Below, piece after piece: positions 38,750 through 50,009 of a DNA stretch of 64,000 nucleotides. Each line of letters starts with the position of its first letter. The stretch's first letter is position 1. The stretch spans positions 62,001 to 126,000 of the forward strand of contig CAVUOD010000033.1 of the NCBI GenBank assembly GCA_963743015.1, in the 5' to 3' direction. Both the position numbers and the translations under genes were made by a program. The notes beneath the pieces are model-generated. The model ran no database searches. It saw nothing but the letters and a program-made list of their open reading frames with translations, and was not told the DNA's origin. This DNA comes from CAVSRC01 sp963743015 (lineage in GTDB: Bacteria > Pseudomonadota > Alphaproteobacteria > Rhizobiales > Kaistiaceae).

Positions 38750-41700
38750 GGATGATCTCCGCATCGCAGTTGGCGGCGACCCGCGCGAGCTTGGACTTCA
38801 GTTCGGGCGTGACCTTGACGCGGTCCACGGCGCCCGCGATGAGGTGGCCGACCTCCTTGGTTTCGCCGTCGATGATCATCTTGGTCTTCTCGAACAGCTC
38901 CGGCAGGTCCTGGTAGCAGGTCTTGCAGTTGTTGCACTTGGCAAGATCCTCCTCGGCGACGCTGACCAGTGCCGCGCCGTTGCCGCCGGAAGCGGCGGGC
39001 GCCGCGGTCGGCGGAGGTGCCGCCGCCGCTCCCGCACCCGGCATCAGCGATCCAGCGAAGCCGCTCGGCGGTGCGGCAGAGGACGCCGCCAGCTCGGACA
39101 TGGCCTTGGCGATGGAATTCGAGCGAGCTCTCGCGCTCCTCCACTGCGGTCTTGTACTGGGCCTGCAGGGCCTCGAGTTCCGCGCGGTGGTTCTCGTCCA
39201 GGTGCACGACGTCGATGCCGGCCAGGTATTGCAGGGTGCGCCAGTACTTGCGCCGTTCCTGGACCAGGTGGACCACGGTCTGGGAGACCTCGAGCTTGAC
39301 GAGCTTCTTGTCGGCGTCCGTCGACCAGACGAACGGCGTCTTGCTGGCACGCTCGGCATCGGGAAGGTCGATGTATTCCGAGATCTCAACCGCCTGGGCC
39401 CCGTCGGCGAGCTTGCGGAATTGCTTCTTGAAGCGGGTCTCCGTCCGCGCGAAGTCGGCCGGGGTGAAGGGCACGTCCATCAGCTTGGTGGCGCCATCCT
39501 CGATATATTCGATCGTGGTGGTCGCCCAATCCTTGTCGATATCCGGATTGCCGTCGAGCATGAAGCGGCTGTGCAGGTCCGGGCCGCGGCGCGGATCGTG
39601 CACGAACACCGGGCTCATGCGGGCCTCGACCGCCATGCGGCCGTGCTGGCTGGCCGCGGCATCGGCGATGCCGTGTTCAGCCTGGCACGGCGTGTAGACA
39701 TCGAGCACCGCCGGCGCGTCGTTGTGGGTCAGGTACTGCATGGTGGCATTGAGGAAATGCCCCTGCAGAGCCGTCGAGGCCTGGACCACGAAGACGTTGG
39801 GATGGAACGCCGCGATGAGGCCCAGTTCCTTGCGAGCTTCCTGCTTGCCGGCATGGGCGGCGCCGAACCGGCTCAGATCGGAGTCCTGGCCGGTGAGGCT
39901 GGCCGTGGAAGTCTGGCCGCCGGTGTTGGAATAGACGCCGGTGTTGAGCACCAGGGTCTTGATCGGCGTCGAGGTCGTCAGGATGCGCGACAGGGAGCCG
40001 AAGCCGATGTCGTAGGTGGCGCCGTCACCGCCGATGGAGAACACGGTCGGCATCAGCGCCAGTTCCTCGGCCGTAAAGTCGCTCCAGCCGAAGGTCTTGA
40101 AGAATTTGTCGTGGACCTGCGGATCGTACTCGTCGGCCAGTTCGAGCTTGGCCGAGCGCAGGGCGCGGATGTCCTCGGCGGCCTCCGCCGCGAGGCCCTC
40201 GAAGATGCCCTTGGCAACCGCCGGCGTGTCCTGGAACAGACTGTTCACCCAGGGATCGTTGTAGGGGTTGAAGGGGAAGGTCGAGGCGTAAACGCTCGAG
40301 CAGCCGGTGGCATTGGCGATCACCGAGCCCGCAGGACCGTTTCCGGTGGGGCCGGTCTCGTAGTTGAACAGCCGCTTCTCGAGAGTCTTGAGCGTCTGCT
40401 GGATGCGCTCGCGCCGCTCGGCGTCGTCGACCGTCGCCTGCTTGGCGTTGAGCTTGCCGATCAGATCCTCCAGCTCGCGGATATGCTCCTTGCGCCGGCG
40501 CTCCTGGATGGCGTGGTTGGCGCTGGTCACCAGGCGGATGGCGGTGACCTCGCCGCAGCCGCGGCAAGCGCCGTGGCCGCCGGTGGTCGCATAGTAGTTG
40601 TTGCGGTCCAGCATCAGGCGCTTGGTGTCGCCGTCCGGCAGCGTGGCGCCCTCGACGAAACGCGACGGCGTGTTGGGCAGATGGCTCAGGAACTCGAAGC
40701 GGTCCTGCAATGTGTCGAGCAGCGCTTCGTCCTGCTGGTGCTCGGTGAGAGCATGCGGGCCGCAGACGTCGATGCATTCCAGGCAGCCCGAGCACTTCCA
40801 CGGATCGATGGCGACCGAATAGAGGCCACCCGAACCCGGCACGGTCTTTTCCATGGCGTCGAAGAAGGGACGAGTCCTGGCGACCGGGAAGACGGCGACG
40901 GCTTCCGCCAGCTTGCCGAGATTGCGGCGCAGCGTGGGATTGTCGACGTTGAGCTTGTCCACCGCCTTGACGACCACGTCGTGGAAGGACTGGGGCTCCT
41001 TGTCCTGCCGGTAGATCTCGCGGGCCGCATCGCCGAGCGCATGGATCTGGCCGCGTACGGCCTCGCGCTGCGGTTCGGCAAGATCGAGCGGGGCGATCGC
41101 CGCGTGGAGCAGTTCGTGGATGTCGTGCACCGTGTTGGGGATGGCGGCATCGGGGCAGACCAGCGCGCATTCCATGCAGCCGGTGCACAGGTCCGGATCG
41201 AACTCCGGCACATTGCGGCGGAACAGACCTTTGTCCTTGCCTGCCGCACTGGCGGGAGGCATGAACAGGCCGGTGCCGGGCAGCACGGGCGCTTCGGCAA
41301 TGGTCCCGTCGCGGAAGGGCCCGGCGACCACATCGTCGAAATACTCAGAATCGAAGAAGTTGGCACTGGCACCGGGTGCGCCCAGACGGCACATCGCCGC
41401 CGAGATCGTTGCACTGCGCGCCTGCGCCTTGACAGGCGCCTTCTCCACCTTGGCGAATTCGGGCTGGGTGTAATCGACCCTCTTGGTCGCCTCGAAGGCC
41501 TCCTTGATAACCGTCAGGTTGCCTTCCACCACGGCACCGCCCTTGGCGCCGAACTTCTTGGTGAGATCCTTGCGGATCTTTTCGAGCATGACTTCCTGCG
41601 AGGCACCCGACACGATGCGATCGACATGGCCGCAGACGGCGCCGATGAAGGCGATGCCCATCATGCGGGTCTCGAGCTCCGGCGTCGGCGCATGCGGCTT

Positions 41701-43752
41701 GGCCACCGCGAAGCCGTCGATGACGAAGAACTTGATCTTGCGGTCGCGGATGGTCTTGCGCGCTGAGGGCGGCAGTGCCTTCCACACCTCTACCGGCGGC
41801 AGATCGGACTGCATGATGAAGGTGCCGCCCTCGACCAGCCCGCGCAGCGGATTGGAGTGCGCGAACACCTTGTGGTCCGGCGACACCACGATCTCGACGT
41901 CCTCGATCTCGGCGTTGGATTGCAGCACCGCTTCGGGACTCAGGGTGATGTAGTAGTTGGTCGGCGCACCCGACTTCTCAGAGCCGTATTTCGGGGCCGC
42001 CTTGGAGTGCAGATCGAGCAGGCCAGCCAGGATGTCGGTCAGCAGCTTGCCGGTGGCCATGGTGCCGTAGCCGCCTACCGAGTGGAAGCGGATGCGGAAG
42101 GCGCCCTCGGGCAAGAGGTTCGGGTTCGACTCCGTCTCGAGCCCCATCAGCTCGGTCTCGGGATAGGCGACGCGGAGCTTGTCCTGCAGTTCGGCGATGC
42201 GTGGCGACGGGTTCTTGGAGAAGAACTGCGAGCCGAGATAGACCAGCGGCGCGTTCGCGCCTTCCATGTTCTTGTAGGCAGCCACGAGATGGCGCGGCTG
42301 CAGGTCGTGGGCGCCCAGGCCGAAGATCGCGGTGGTGACCTTGGGTGCGTCCTTGATCGGCGGGATGCCCGGATGGCGTTCGCCATCGACGTTCTCACGC
42401 GCCTTGAACAGGGTCTGGGTGACGAAGTTGGTCAGCGCCAGCACGTCGCAGCGCTCGAGCACGGTGACCGCCTTCTTGCCCTTCAACGCCGCGGCGACCT
42501 CGGCCTCGGGGAACGGCTGCAACAGCTTGACGGAAATGACGCCGACCTTCTTGCCCTGGCTGCGCAGGTATTTGGCAACCGCCTGGACATCGTCGGTGAC
42601 CGAGCCCAGACCGATCATCACGGTCTCGGCGTCGTCGCAGAAATAGGTATTGATCGGCGCGTAGTTGCGGCCGGTCAGCTCGGAATATTCCTCCATCGCC
42701 TCGCGGACGAAGCGCGGCACGTCACGCACGAAATGGGTGCGATGGTCGGCGGAACCGGCCTGGAAATCGGGCTGGTTCTGCACCGCGCCGGTAAGGCCGG
42801 GATTGTGCACATCGACAAGAGCCGGGACGCGCTGGCGGGTGCCCTTCTCATAGGCGTTGAGCCACTGGCGGCGCCATTGGCCGCGCAACTCCTCAGGGAC
42901 CCAGGCGAGCGTCTCGTCGACCAGCTTGCCGTCATTGTCCTTCTCGATGGCCTCGGCCTTGTCGTCGAGGAACGCCTTGAGCGCGGTCACGTCGCCGGGC
43001 ACCAGATCGTCGCGGTGTTTGGTGAGGTAGGTCTTGAGCTGATAGACGCGCCCCTTGGCGCCGAACAGGATTTCCTGCGCCACGGTCGGGCATTTCATGC
43101 GCCCGGACGGGTCGCCCAGATAATCCTTGAGCAGAGCCGTTTCGGGCATCAGCGCCTCAGACAGCATGTGGCTGGTGGTGAAGCCGTCCATTGCGTTGGT
43201 CACGGGGATCAACGACTGAGCCGCCACCTTGTAGGAGATCGCAGCCAGATCGGCCGCCTCCTGCGGGTTGGAGCCGAACAGAATGGTGTAGCCGGACTGC
43301 AGGAGGGCGTAGACGTCGTCATGGCCGGCCATGACGTTGAGGGAGTGCTTGGAAACGACGCGGGCTGCAACCTGGAGGACGAAGCCGCCGACACGCTTGC
43401 CGACGGTCACGTAGTGCGATTCCAGGCCGTAGAGGATGCCTTGGCTGGACGAGGCATTGGAAATGTATTTGCCGCCGGTGAGTGCGGCGCCGAGGGCGCC
43501 GGACTGCGCCGAATGCTCGCCTTCGGGTTCGAAGAAGAAGGGGTGCTTGCCCCAGACATTGGTTCCACCGGTGGCGCGGAACGCCTCATAGATCTCCGAG
43601 ATCTCGGTGGACGGCGTGATCGGGAAGCCGATCACCCCGCCGCATACGTGGCCCATCACCTGGGCTACAGCGCCGTTACCGTGGATGACGGTGGGAGTGC
43701 CGGGAAAAGCCGGCGTTTTCACAATTTTGTCGGTCATCGTGTGCTTGTTCAT
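38742..43752 (-). CDS. Pyruvate:ferredoxin oxidoreductase-like enzyme with C-terminal ferredoxin domain, one frameshift
   Basis: About 1669 aa after skipping one extra base near 39114; ordinary NifJ/PFOR is about 1200. In order: pyrimidine-binding domain with GFPITPST (about 40), CoA/transketolase-like domain, gamma domain (SVGGYGTMATGKLL), a two-cluster ferredoxin region (CTGCMECALVCP about 854; CSGCLECIDVCG about 986), and the TPP domain (GHGACRGCGEV about 1057; GGDGATYDIGFG about 1237; NTGVYSNTGGQTST about 1269). The TPP domain carries a charged coiled-coil insert (about 1082-1130). An Ala/Pro linker leads to an extra ferredoxin-like domain, CNNCKTC plus a distal Cys. It oxidises pyruvate or another 2-oxoacid to acyl-CoA; the exact acid is uncertain. 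ATG 43752 chosen; 43737 is possible. Confidence 0.85.
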
Positions 43753-44166
43753 CGTATCCGCCCATGCAGCTGGCCGACGTGAAACGACAGCATTCCGAAC
43801 ACGGCGGCGTCGGCCGGCACTGTCTCGCAAAAGCTGTGGGCGCAATATCGAATAGATCAAAAACCGGCGATTTCGAGCGCACAAAAAGCATGCAGCCCGC
43901 CAGCGTATCTATCAGTATAATATAATATAGTTCGCCATTCCGGGTCGTCAATTTCCGGATTGTAGCGCCGTCAATTCTAATCTCTTGTTATTCCTAAGTC
44001 TTATGATAGTAAAATTTAGAACTAAAATTCTGATCGATTATTTGATACTGACTAATTTTCAACGCCTTCCCGGACCCACCGCGAAGCAGTGGACAACATC
44101 AACTTCCGGCAGGTGCGAAACACATGCGTGATGCGAATACATCCAATTCCACCCTACGCACTGCCC
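43753..44166. other. AT-rich region between the PFOR operon and guaA
   Basis: This 414-base gap is strikingly AT-rich (43900-44060) compared with the rest of the window and contains no credible gene. It holds the probable PFOR promoter described separately. An AT-rich leader of this length could bind nucleoid proteins or an oxygen or redox regulator, but I found no exact FNR/FixK box. Confidence 0.6.
43924..43951 (-). promoter_or_regulatory. Strong promoter-like element upstream of the PFOR operon
   Basis: Read leftward, TTGACG (43951-43946) and TATATT (43929-43924) are 16 bases apart, an excellent housekeeping match. The predicted leader is about 165 bases long. Confidence 0.6.
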
Positions 44167-45714
44167 TCACTCCCATTCGATGGTGCCGGGGGGCTTCGAG
44201 GTGACGTCATAGACGACTCGGTTGACACCCTTCACCTCGTTGATGATGCGGGTGGCGGCGCGGCCGAGGAACTCCATGTCGAAGTGGTAGAAATCGGCAG
44301 TCATGCCGTCGGTCGAGGTGACTGCGCGCAAGGCCAGGACGTGGTCGTAGGTGCGCCCGTCGCCCATCACGCCCACCGTCTGCACCGGCAGGAGCACTGC
44401 GAAGGCCTGCCAGATGGCATCGTAGAGGCCGGCGCGGCGAATCTCGTCGAGATAGACGGCATCGGCCTTGCGCAGGGTTTCGAGCTTGTCGCGCGAGACG
44501 GCGCCGGGAACGCGGATGGCGAGCCCCGGCCCGGGGAACGGGTGGCGCCCGACAAAGGCTTCCGGCAGGCCGAGTTCGCGACCGAGCGCCCGGACCTCGT
44601 CCTTGAACAATTCGCGCAAGGGCTCGACCAGCTTCATGTTCATGCGCTCGGGCAGGCCGCCGACATTGTGGTGCGACTTGATGGTGACCGAGGGGCCGCC
44701 GGTGAAGGAAACGCTCTCGATGACGTCCGGGTAGAGCGTGCCCTGGGCGAGGAAGTCGGCGTCGCCGGCCTTCTTTGCCTCCTCCTCGAAGACGTCGATG
44801 AACAGGCGGCCGATGGTCTTGCGTTTCAATTCGGGGTCGCTGACGCCCTCGAGCTCGTCGAGGAAGCGGTCGCTGGCGTCGACGTGAATGAGCGGGATGT
44901 TGTAGTGGCCGCGGAAGAGGCCGACGACCTCGAACGCCTCGTTCATGCGCATGAGGCCGTGATCGACCAGGATGCAGGTGAGCTGGTCGCCGATCGCCTC
45001 ATGCAGCAGGACGGCCGCGACGGTGGAATCGACGCCGCCGGAGAGGCCGCAGATGACGCGGCCCTTGCCGACCTGCTCGCGGATGCGGGCGATCGCCGTT
45101 TCGCGGAAAGTGGCCATGGTCCAGTCGCCGGCGCAGCCGGCGATGCGGTGGACGAAATTCGAGATGAGCCGCGCGCCATCGGGCGTATGCACGACCTCGG
45201 GATGGAACTGAAGGGCGTAGAAGCGCCGCTTCTCGTCGGCGATCATGGCGTAGGGGGCGCCTTCAGACACGCCGAGGACATGGAAGCCGTTCGGCAGCTT
45301 GGTCACCCGGTCGCCGTGGCTCATCCACACCTGATGGCGCTCGCCGGTCTCCCAGACGCCATCGGTGAGCGCCGACTTGTGCTTCACCGCGACCATCGCC
45401 CGCCCGAACTCACGATGGTGCTCGCCCTCGACCTTGCCGCCGAGCTGGTGGGCCATGGCCTGCTCGCCGTAGCAGATGCCGAGCACCGGAACGCCGGCCT
45501 CATAGACCGACATGGGCGGCAGCGGCGAGCCCTTGTCGAGCACCGACGTCGGGCCGCCGGAGAGGATGATCGCCTTCGGCGCGAGCCGGGCCATGCCCTC
45601 CTCGGCCTTGGAAAACGGCACGATTTCGCTGTAGACGCCCGCCTCGCGGACGCGCCGCGCAATGAGCTGGGTTACCTGGCTGCCAAAGTCGATGATGAGA
45701 ACGGTGTCGGTCAT
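44167..45714 (-). CDS. guaA: GMP synthase (glutamine-hydrolysing)
   Basis: 515 aa, full length. Class I glutaminase domain with nucleophile Cys in GICYGEQAMAHQLGG (about 82) and His/Glu in LQFHPEVVHT (about 175); PP-loop GLSGGVDSTVAAVL (about 225); C-terminal dimerisation domain ends in the conserved KPPGTIEWE. It converts XMP to GMP. It is last in the leftward guaB-MAPEG-rsmB-mtnN-guaA series. Confidence 0.97.
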   Translation of the reverse strand: MTDTVLIIDFGSQVTQLIARRVREAGVYSEIVPFSKAEEGMARLAPKAIILSGGPTSVLDKGSPLPPMSVYEAGVPVLGICYGEQAMAHQLGGKVEGEHHREFGRAMVAVKHKSALTDGVWETGERHQVWMSHGDRVTKLPNGFHVLGVSEGAPYAMIADEKRRFYALQFHPEVVHTPDGARLISNFVHRIAGCAGDWTMATFRETAIARIREQVGKGRVICGLSGGVDSTVAAVLLHEAIGDQLTCILVDHGLMRMNEAFEVVGLFRGHYNIPLIHVDASDRFLDELEGVSDPELKRKTIGRLFIDVFEEEAKKAGDADFLAQGTLYPDVIESVSFTGGPSVTIKSHHNVGGLPERMNMKLVEPLRELFKDEVRALGRELGLPEAFVGRHPFPGPGLAIRVPGAVSRDKLETLRKADAVYLDEIRRAGLYDAIWQAFAVLLPVQTVGVMGDGRTYDHVLALRAVTSTDGMTADFYHFDMEFLGRAATRIINEVKGVNRVVYDVTSKPPGTIEWE

Positions 45715-45754
45715 GGCCTCGATTAGCCGAGCTAGTGGTTGGCGACAATCGTCA

Positions 45755-46408
45755 TTACGCCACGCCGAGGCGGAAGCGGCCGGCGGTGACGTGGCCGGCG
45801 AAATCCTCCAGCGCCAGCGCCAGCTTCTCGTCGATGACGTGGAGGTATTCGGTCCAGTCGTGGATGCCGGTCAGCTCGTTGCGGCCGTCGCTGATGCCGC
45901 GCAGGCCGACCATCGGCACACCGAAACGACCGGCAGCGCGCAGCACGGCGAAGGACTCCATGTCGACCATGTCGGCGTCTATGGCATCGTAGCCGGTACC
46001 GGAGATGATGGCGCCGCCGGTCGAAAGCGAGGCGGTGGGGATATCGGGGATGCGGAGGGGAATCGGGATCACCGCCGGCAAGTCGAGGAACGGCGTGATG
46101 CCTTTGGGGACGCCAAGCAGCGAAGCGTCCATGTCGCGATAGGAAACGCTTTTGATCTGGTAGATGCCGGCGTGCTCCAGCGTGCGCGAGCCGGCGGAGC
46201 CGAGCGAAAAGACGAGATCGGGCATCTGCCCGGCATCAGCAAGATGCGCCAGGGCCGCGGCGGTCGCCGCCGCCCCCTCCACTGGTCCGACGCCGGTGAT
46301 CAGCGGCGTGATCAGGCGCCTGAGATCGTGGCCGTATTCCTGTTCCGTCGCCATGACGAAGAGCACGGCGAGATTGCCCATGCGCGAAATGTGGGGGGTG
46401 TCGATCAT
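45755..46408 (-). CDS. mtnN: 5'-methylthioadenosine/S-adenosylhomocysteine nucleosidase family
   Basis: 217 aa. LAVLFVMATEQEYG resembles the MTAN N-terminus, ITGVGPVEGAAATAAAL and SLGSAGS form the purine/ribose pocket, and VDMESFAVLRAA contains the ribose-binding Met-Glu. It recycles SAM by-products. The start at 46408 overlaps the rsmB stop by four bases (ATGA), which supports it over the Met ten residues later. General purine phosphorylase-like activity is an alternative. Confidence 0.82.
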   Translation of the reverse strand: MIDTPHISRMGNLAVLFVMATEQEYGHDLRRLITPLITGVGPVEGAAATAAALAHLADAGQMPDLVFSLGSAGSRTLEHAGIYQIKSVSYRDMDASLLGVPKGITPFLDLPAVIPIPLRIPDIPTASLSTGGAIISGTGYDAIDADMVDMESFAVLRAAGRFGVPMVGLRGISDGRNELTGIHDWTEYLHVIDEKLALALEDFAGHVTAGRFRLGVA

Positions 46409-47685
46409 GCCCGCCTCATGACTGAGATGAAGAAGCCGTCGGTGCCGGTCAGCCGCGGCGTGAGCACGAGACCGTTGCCGGCGTCCAGCGCCGCGGCGTC
46501 GAGCCCGCCAATCGGCGCGGCCACCTCGGCCGGCGGAACAGCGCTGAAGTCACGGTTGTCGGCAAGGAACGCCGCCACCTGGTCGGCATTCTCATCCGGC
46601 AGCAGCGAGCAGGTGACATAGACCAGCCGCCCGCCGGGTTTGACATAGCGCGACGCAGCAGAGAGCAGCGCCGCCTGTTCATCCAGGCGCTCGTCCAGCG
46701 CCCGGTCGGTCAGCTTCCACTTGGCGTCCGGCCGCCGCCGCCAGACGCCGGTGCCGGTGCAGGGCGCGTCGATCAGCACGGCGTCCATGCGCCCGGCAAG
46801 GTCGTCGAGCGCGGCGCCTGCCTCGCGCACCTGGACATTGCGCGCGCCGGCCCGCTTCAGCCGCTCGAAGATCGGGGCAAGCCGCGCCCGGTCGCTGTCG
46901 GTGGCGAAGACCTGGCCCTTGTTGTCCATGGCAGAGGCGAGCGCCAGGGTCTTGCCGCCGGCACCGGCGCAGAGGTCGAGCACCTGCTCTCCAGGCCCGG
47001 CACCGACCGCCAGGGCGGCGATCTGGCTGCCCTCGTCCTGGACCTCGAACCAGCCCTTCTGGAAGGCAGGCTCGTTCTGGACATTGGGGTGACGCCCCTC
47101 GCCTTGCGTGGCGGCGATACGCAGGCCGTCGGGCGAGAACGGCGTTTCCGCCGCGGCGAAGCGGGCAAGCGCTTTCTTGACCTTCGCCCGGTCGGCCTTC
47201 AGCCGGTTGACGCGCATGTCGAGCGGAGGACGCTGGGCCAGCGCCTCCCCTTCGGCAACCCAGGTCTCGCCGAACAGACGCTCGAAGCGCGGTGCCAGCC
47301 ATTCGGGCACATCGGCACGGACATGCGGCGGCGCCCCGGCAAGATCCGTTGCGGCGAGGCGTGTTCTCTCCTCCTCGCTCAGCGGCTCGGGCGCATGAAC
47401 ATCGTCGGCAATCATGGCCGCCAGCCCGTCGGCACCCAAGCCACGGCGCCAGCCGACGGTTGCCAGCGCCAATGCCCGCGGCGTGTCGGCGGCCATGACA
47501 TGAGCGCAGGAGGCGCGCCAGCGCAGCGCGTCATAGACGATGTTGCCGATGGCCGCGCGGTCGCCAGAGCCCGCAAAACGGTGGGCGATGCCCCAGTCCT
47601 TCAGCGCCTCGGCGACGGGGCGGTGGCGCTCTTCGATCGCGCCCAGCACCTCGATTGCCGCGGCAAGCCGTCCGCCCTGTTTCAA
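46405..47685 (-). CDS. RsmB/NOP family rRNA (cytosine-5) methyltransferase
   Basis: 426 aa, TTG start with GGAG upstream. An N-terminal NusB-like helical part (about 1-130) precedes the SAM domain: VLDLCAGAGGKTLALASAM (about 235), and the two catalytic cysteines in DAPCTGTGVWRRRPD and YVTCSLLPDEN. It most likely methylates C967 or a neighbouring C of 16S rRNA. The reading frame opens right after the in-frame TAG of the MAPEG gene, so the two are closely coupled. Confidence 0.9.
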   Translation of the reverse strand: MKQGGRLAAAIEVLGAIEERHRPVAEALKDWGIAHRFAGSGDRAAIGNIVYDALRWRASCAHVMAADTPRALALATVGWRRGLGADGLAAMIADDVHAPEPLSEEERTRLAATDLAGAPPHVRADVPEWLAPRFERLFGETWVAEGEALAQRPPLDMRVNRLKADRAKVKKALARFAAAETPFSPDGLRIAATQGEGRHPNVQNEPAFQKGWFEVQDEGSQIAALAVGAGPGEQVLDLCAGAGGKTLALASAMDNKGQVFATDSDRARLAPIFERLKRAGARNVQVREAGAALDDLAGRMDAVLIDAPCTGTGVWRRRPDAKWKLTDRALDERLDEQAALLSAASRYVKPGGRLVYVTCSLLPDENADQVAAFLADNRDFSAVPPAEVAAPIGGLDAAALDAGNGLVLTPRLTGTDGFFISVMRRA

Positions 47686-47700
47686 ACGCGAATACTCCGC

Positions 47701-48123
47701 CTACAGGCCAAGAAAGACCGTGGCCGCGAAGATCAGCCACATGAGGGTGAGGATGGCGACGCCGGTGGCAAAGACGAAGAAGCGGCGCGGAACATTGTTT
47801 GTGGTGACGTGGATGAGCGCGTGGAACAGGCGGCTGACGACGAACAGCCAGGACAGAACCACCATGCCCGGCGTCGCCGGCGCGACCAGCAGCACCAGCG
47901 CGATCAGCAGATAATAGAGAACGGGAAGCTGAAGCTGGTTGTGATAGGCGTTGGCGACCTTGGTCGCCTGTTCGGGCCAGCCGGGCTGGCCGAGGGCGAT
48001 ATCGTGAACCCTCGCGGTGCCGCGGCGGATCGCCTGCACGCGCAGGAACCCGGTCCAGAAGATGAGGCCGAGCGTCAGGGCGACCTGGGCGAACAGCGGG
48101 AGAAGAAGGGCATTGAAGTTCAT
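47701..48123 (-). CDS. MAPEG family membrane protein
   Basis: 140 aa with four hydrophobic helices. The cytosolic loop between helices 1 and 2 carries the MAPEG-like segment VANAYHNQLQLPVLYYLLI. Members handle glutathione or eicosanoid-like substrates in eukaryotes; the bacterial role is unclear. Between guaB and rsmB on the same strand. Confidence 0.85.
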   Translation of the reverse strand: MNFNALLLPLFAQVALTLGLIFWTGFLRVQAIRRGTARVHDIALGQPGWPEQATKVANAYHNQLQLPVLYYLLIALVLLVAPATPGMVVLSWLFVVSRLFHALIHVTTNNVPRRFFVFATGVAILTLMWLIFAATVFLGL

Positions 48124-48165
48124 GGCACGCTCCTGCTTCCCCCACCTGACGACCGCGCTGGCGGC

Positions 48166-49656
<1,491 letters not shown>

Positions 49657-50009
49657 GGCGCACACTCCCGCAAATGAGAAAAACGCCGCCGGTGGCGCTT
49701 AAGGGCGCCGGACGCAGGCAGCGTATGGAAAGTGGCGAGGGTCAATATCACGCGGTTTCGATTCGCGAAACAGGACGATATGTCCAATGCCCCTCGGATT
49801 GATCCCCCTCAGATAGGCACGCGCCGGGACGGTTCCATCCGTCCGGCCGCAAAAGACCCCTGTGGCCGCTGGCGCCGCACCGCGATCGCCCTAGAATGAG
49901 GCTGTGACGGCAGCAAGACGGGGTGAGTTCCCGCCCCGGCCGTTTACCGGCCCCGGCGTGCAAGCGCTTGGAATCCCGCCGTTTTTCACCTCCCCCGAGC
50001 CGCCTGCCG
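49657..50009. other. Divergent intergenic region between guaB and an MFS gene
   Basis: It holds the two promoters. GGCGCTTAAGGGCGCC (about 49695-49710) is a palindrome that could be a guaB leader hairpin. No gene or RNA seen. Confidence 0.5.

Noticed and set aside
38923..41766. A 947-codon open frame on the plus strand opposite the PFOR gene
   Set aside because: It is a GC-rich shadow of the PFOR gene with no recognisable domain, and the minus frame has clear PFOR motifs throughout.
41857..43782. A 641-codon plus-strand frame at the 5' end of the PFOR gene
   Set aside because: No domain or signal; explained by codon bias in a high-GC gene.
43900..44060. AT-rich stretch as a horizontally acquired gene or origin
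   Set aside because: No frame, no iterated binding sites and only about 160 bases long; a promoter region is a sufficient explanation.
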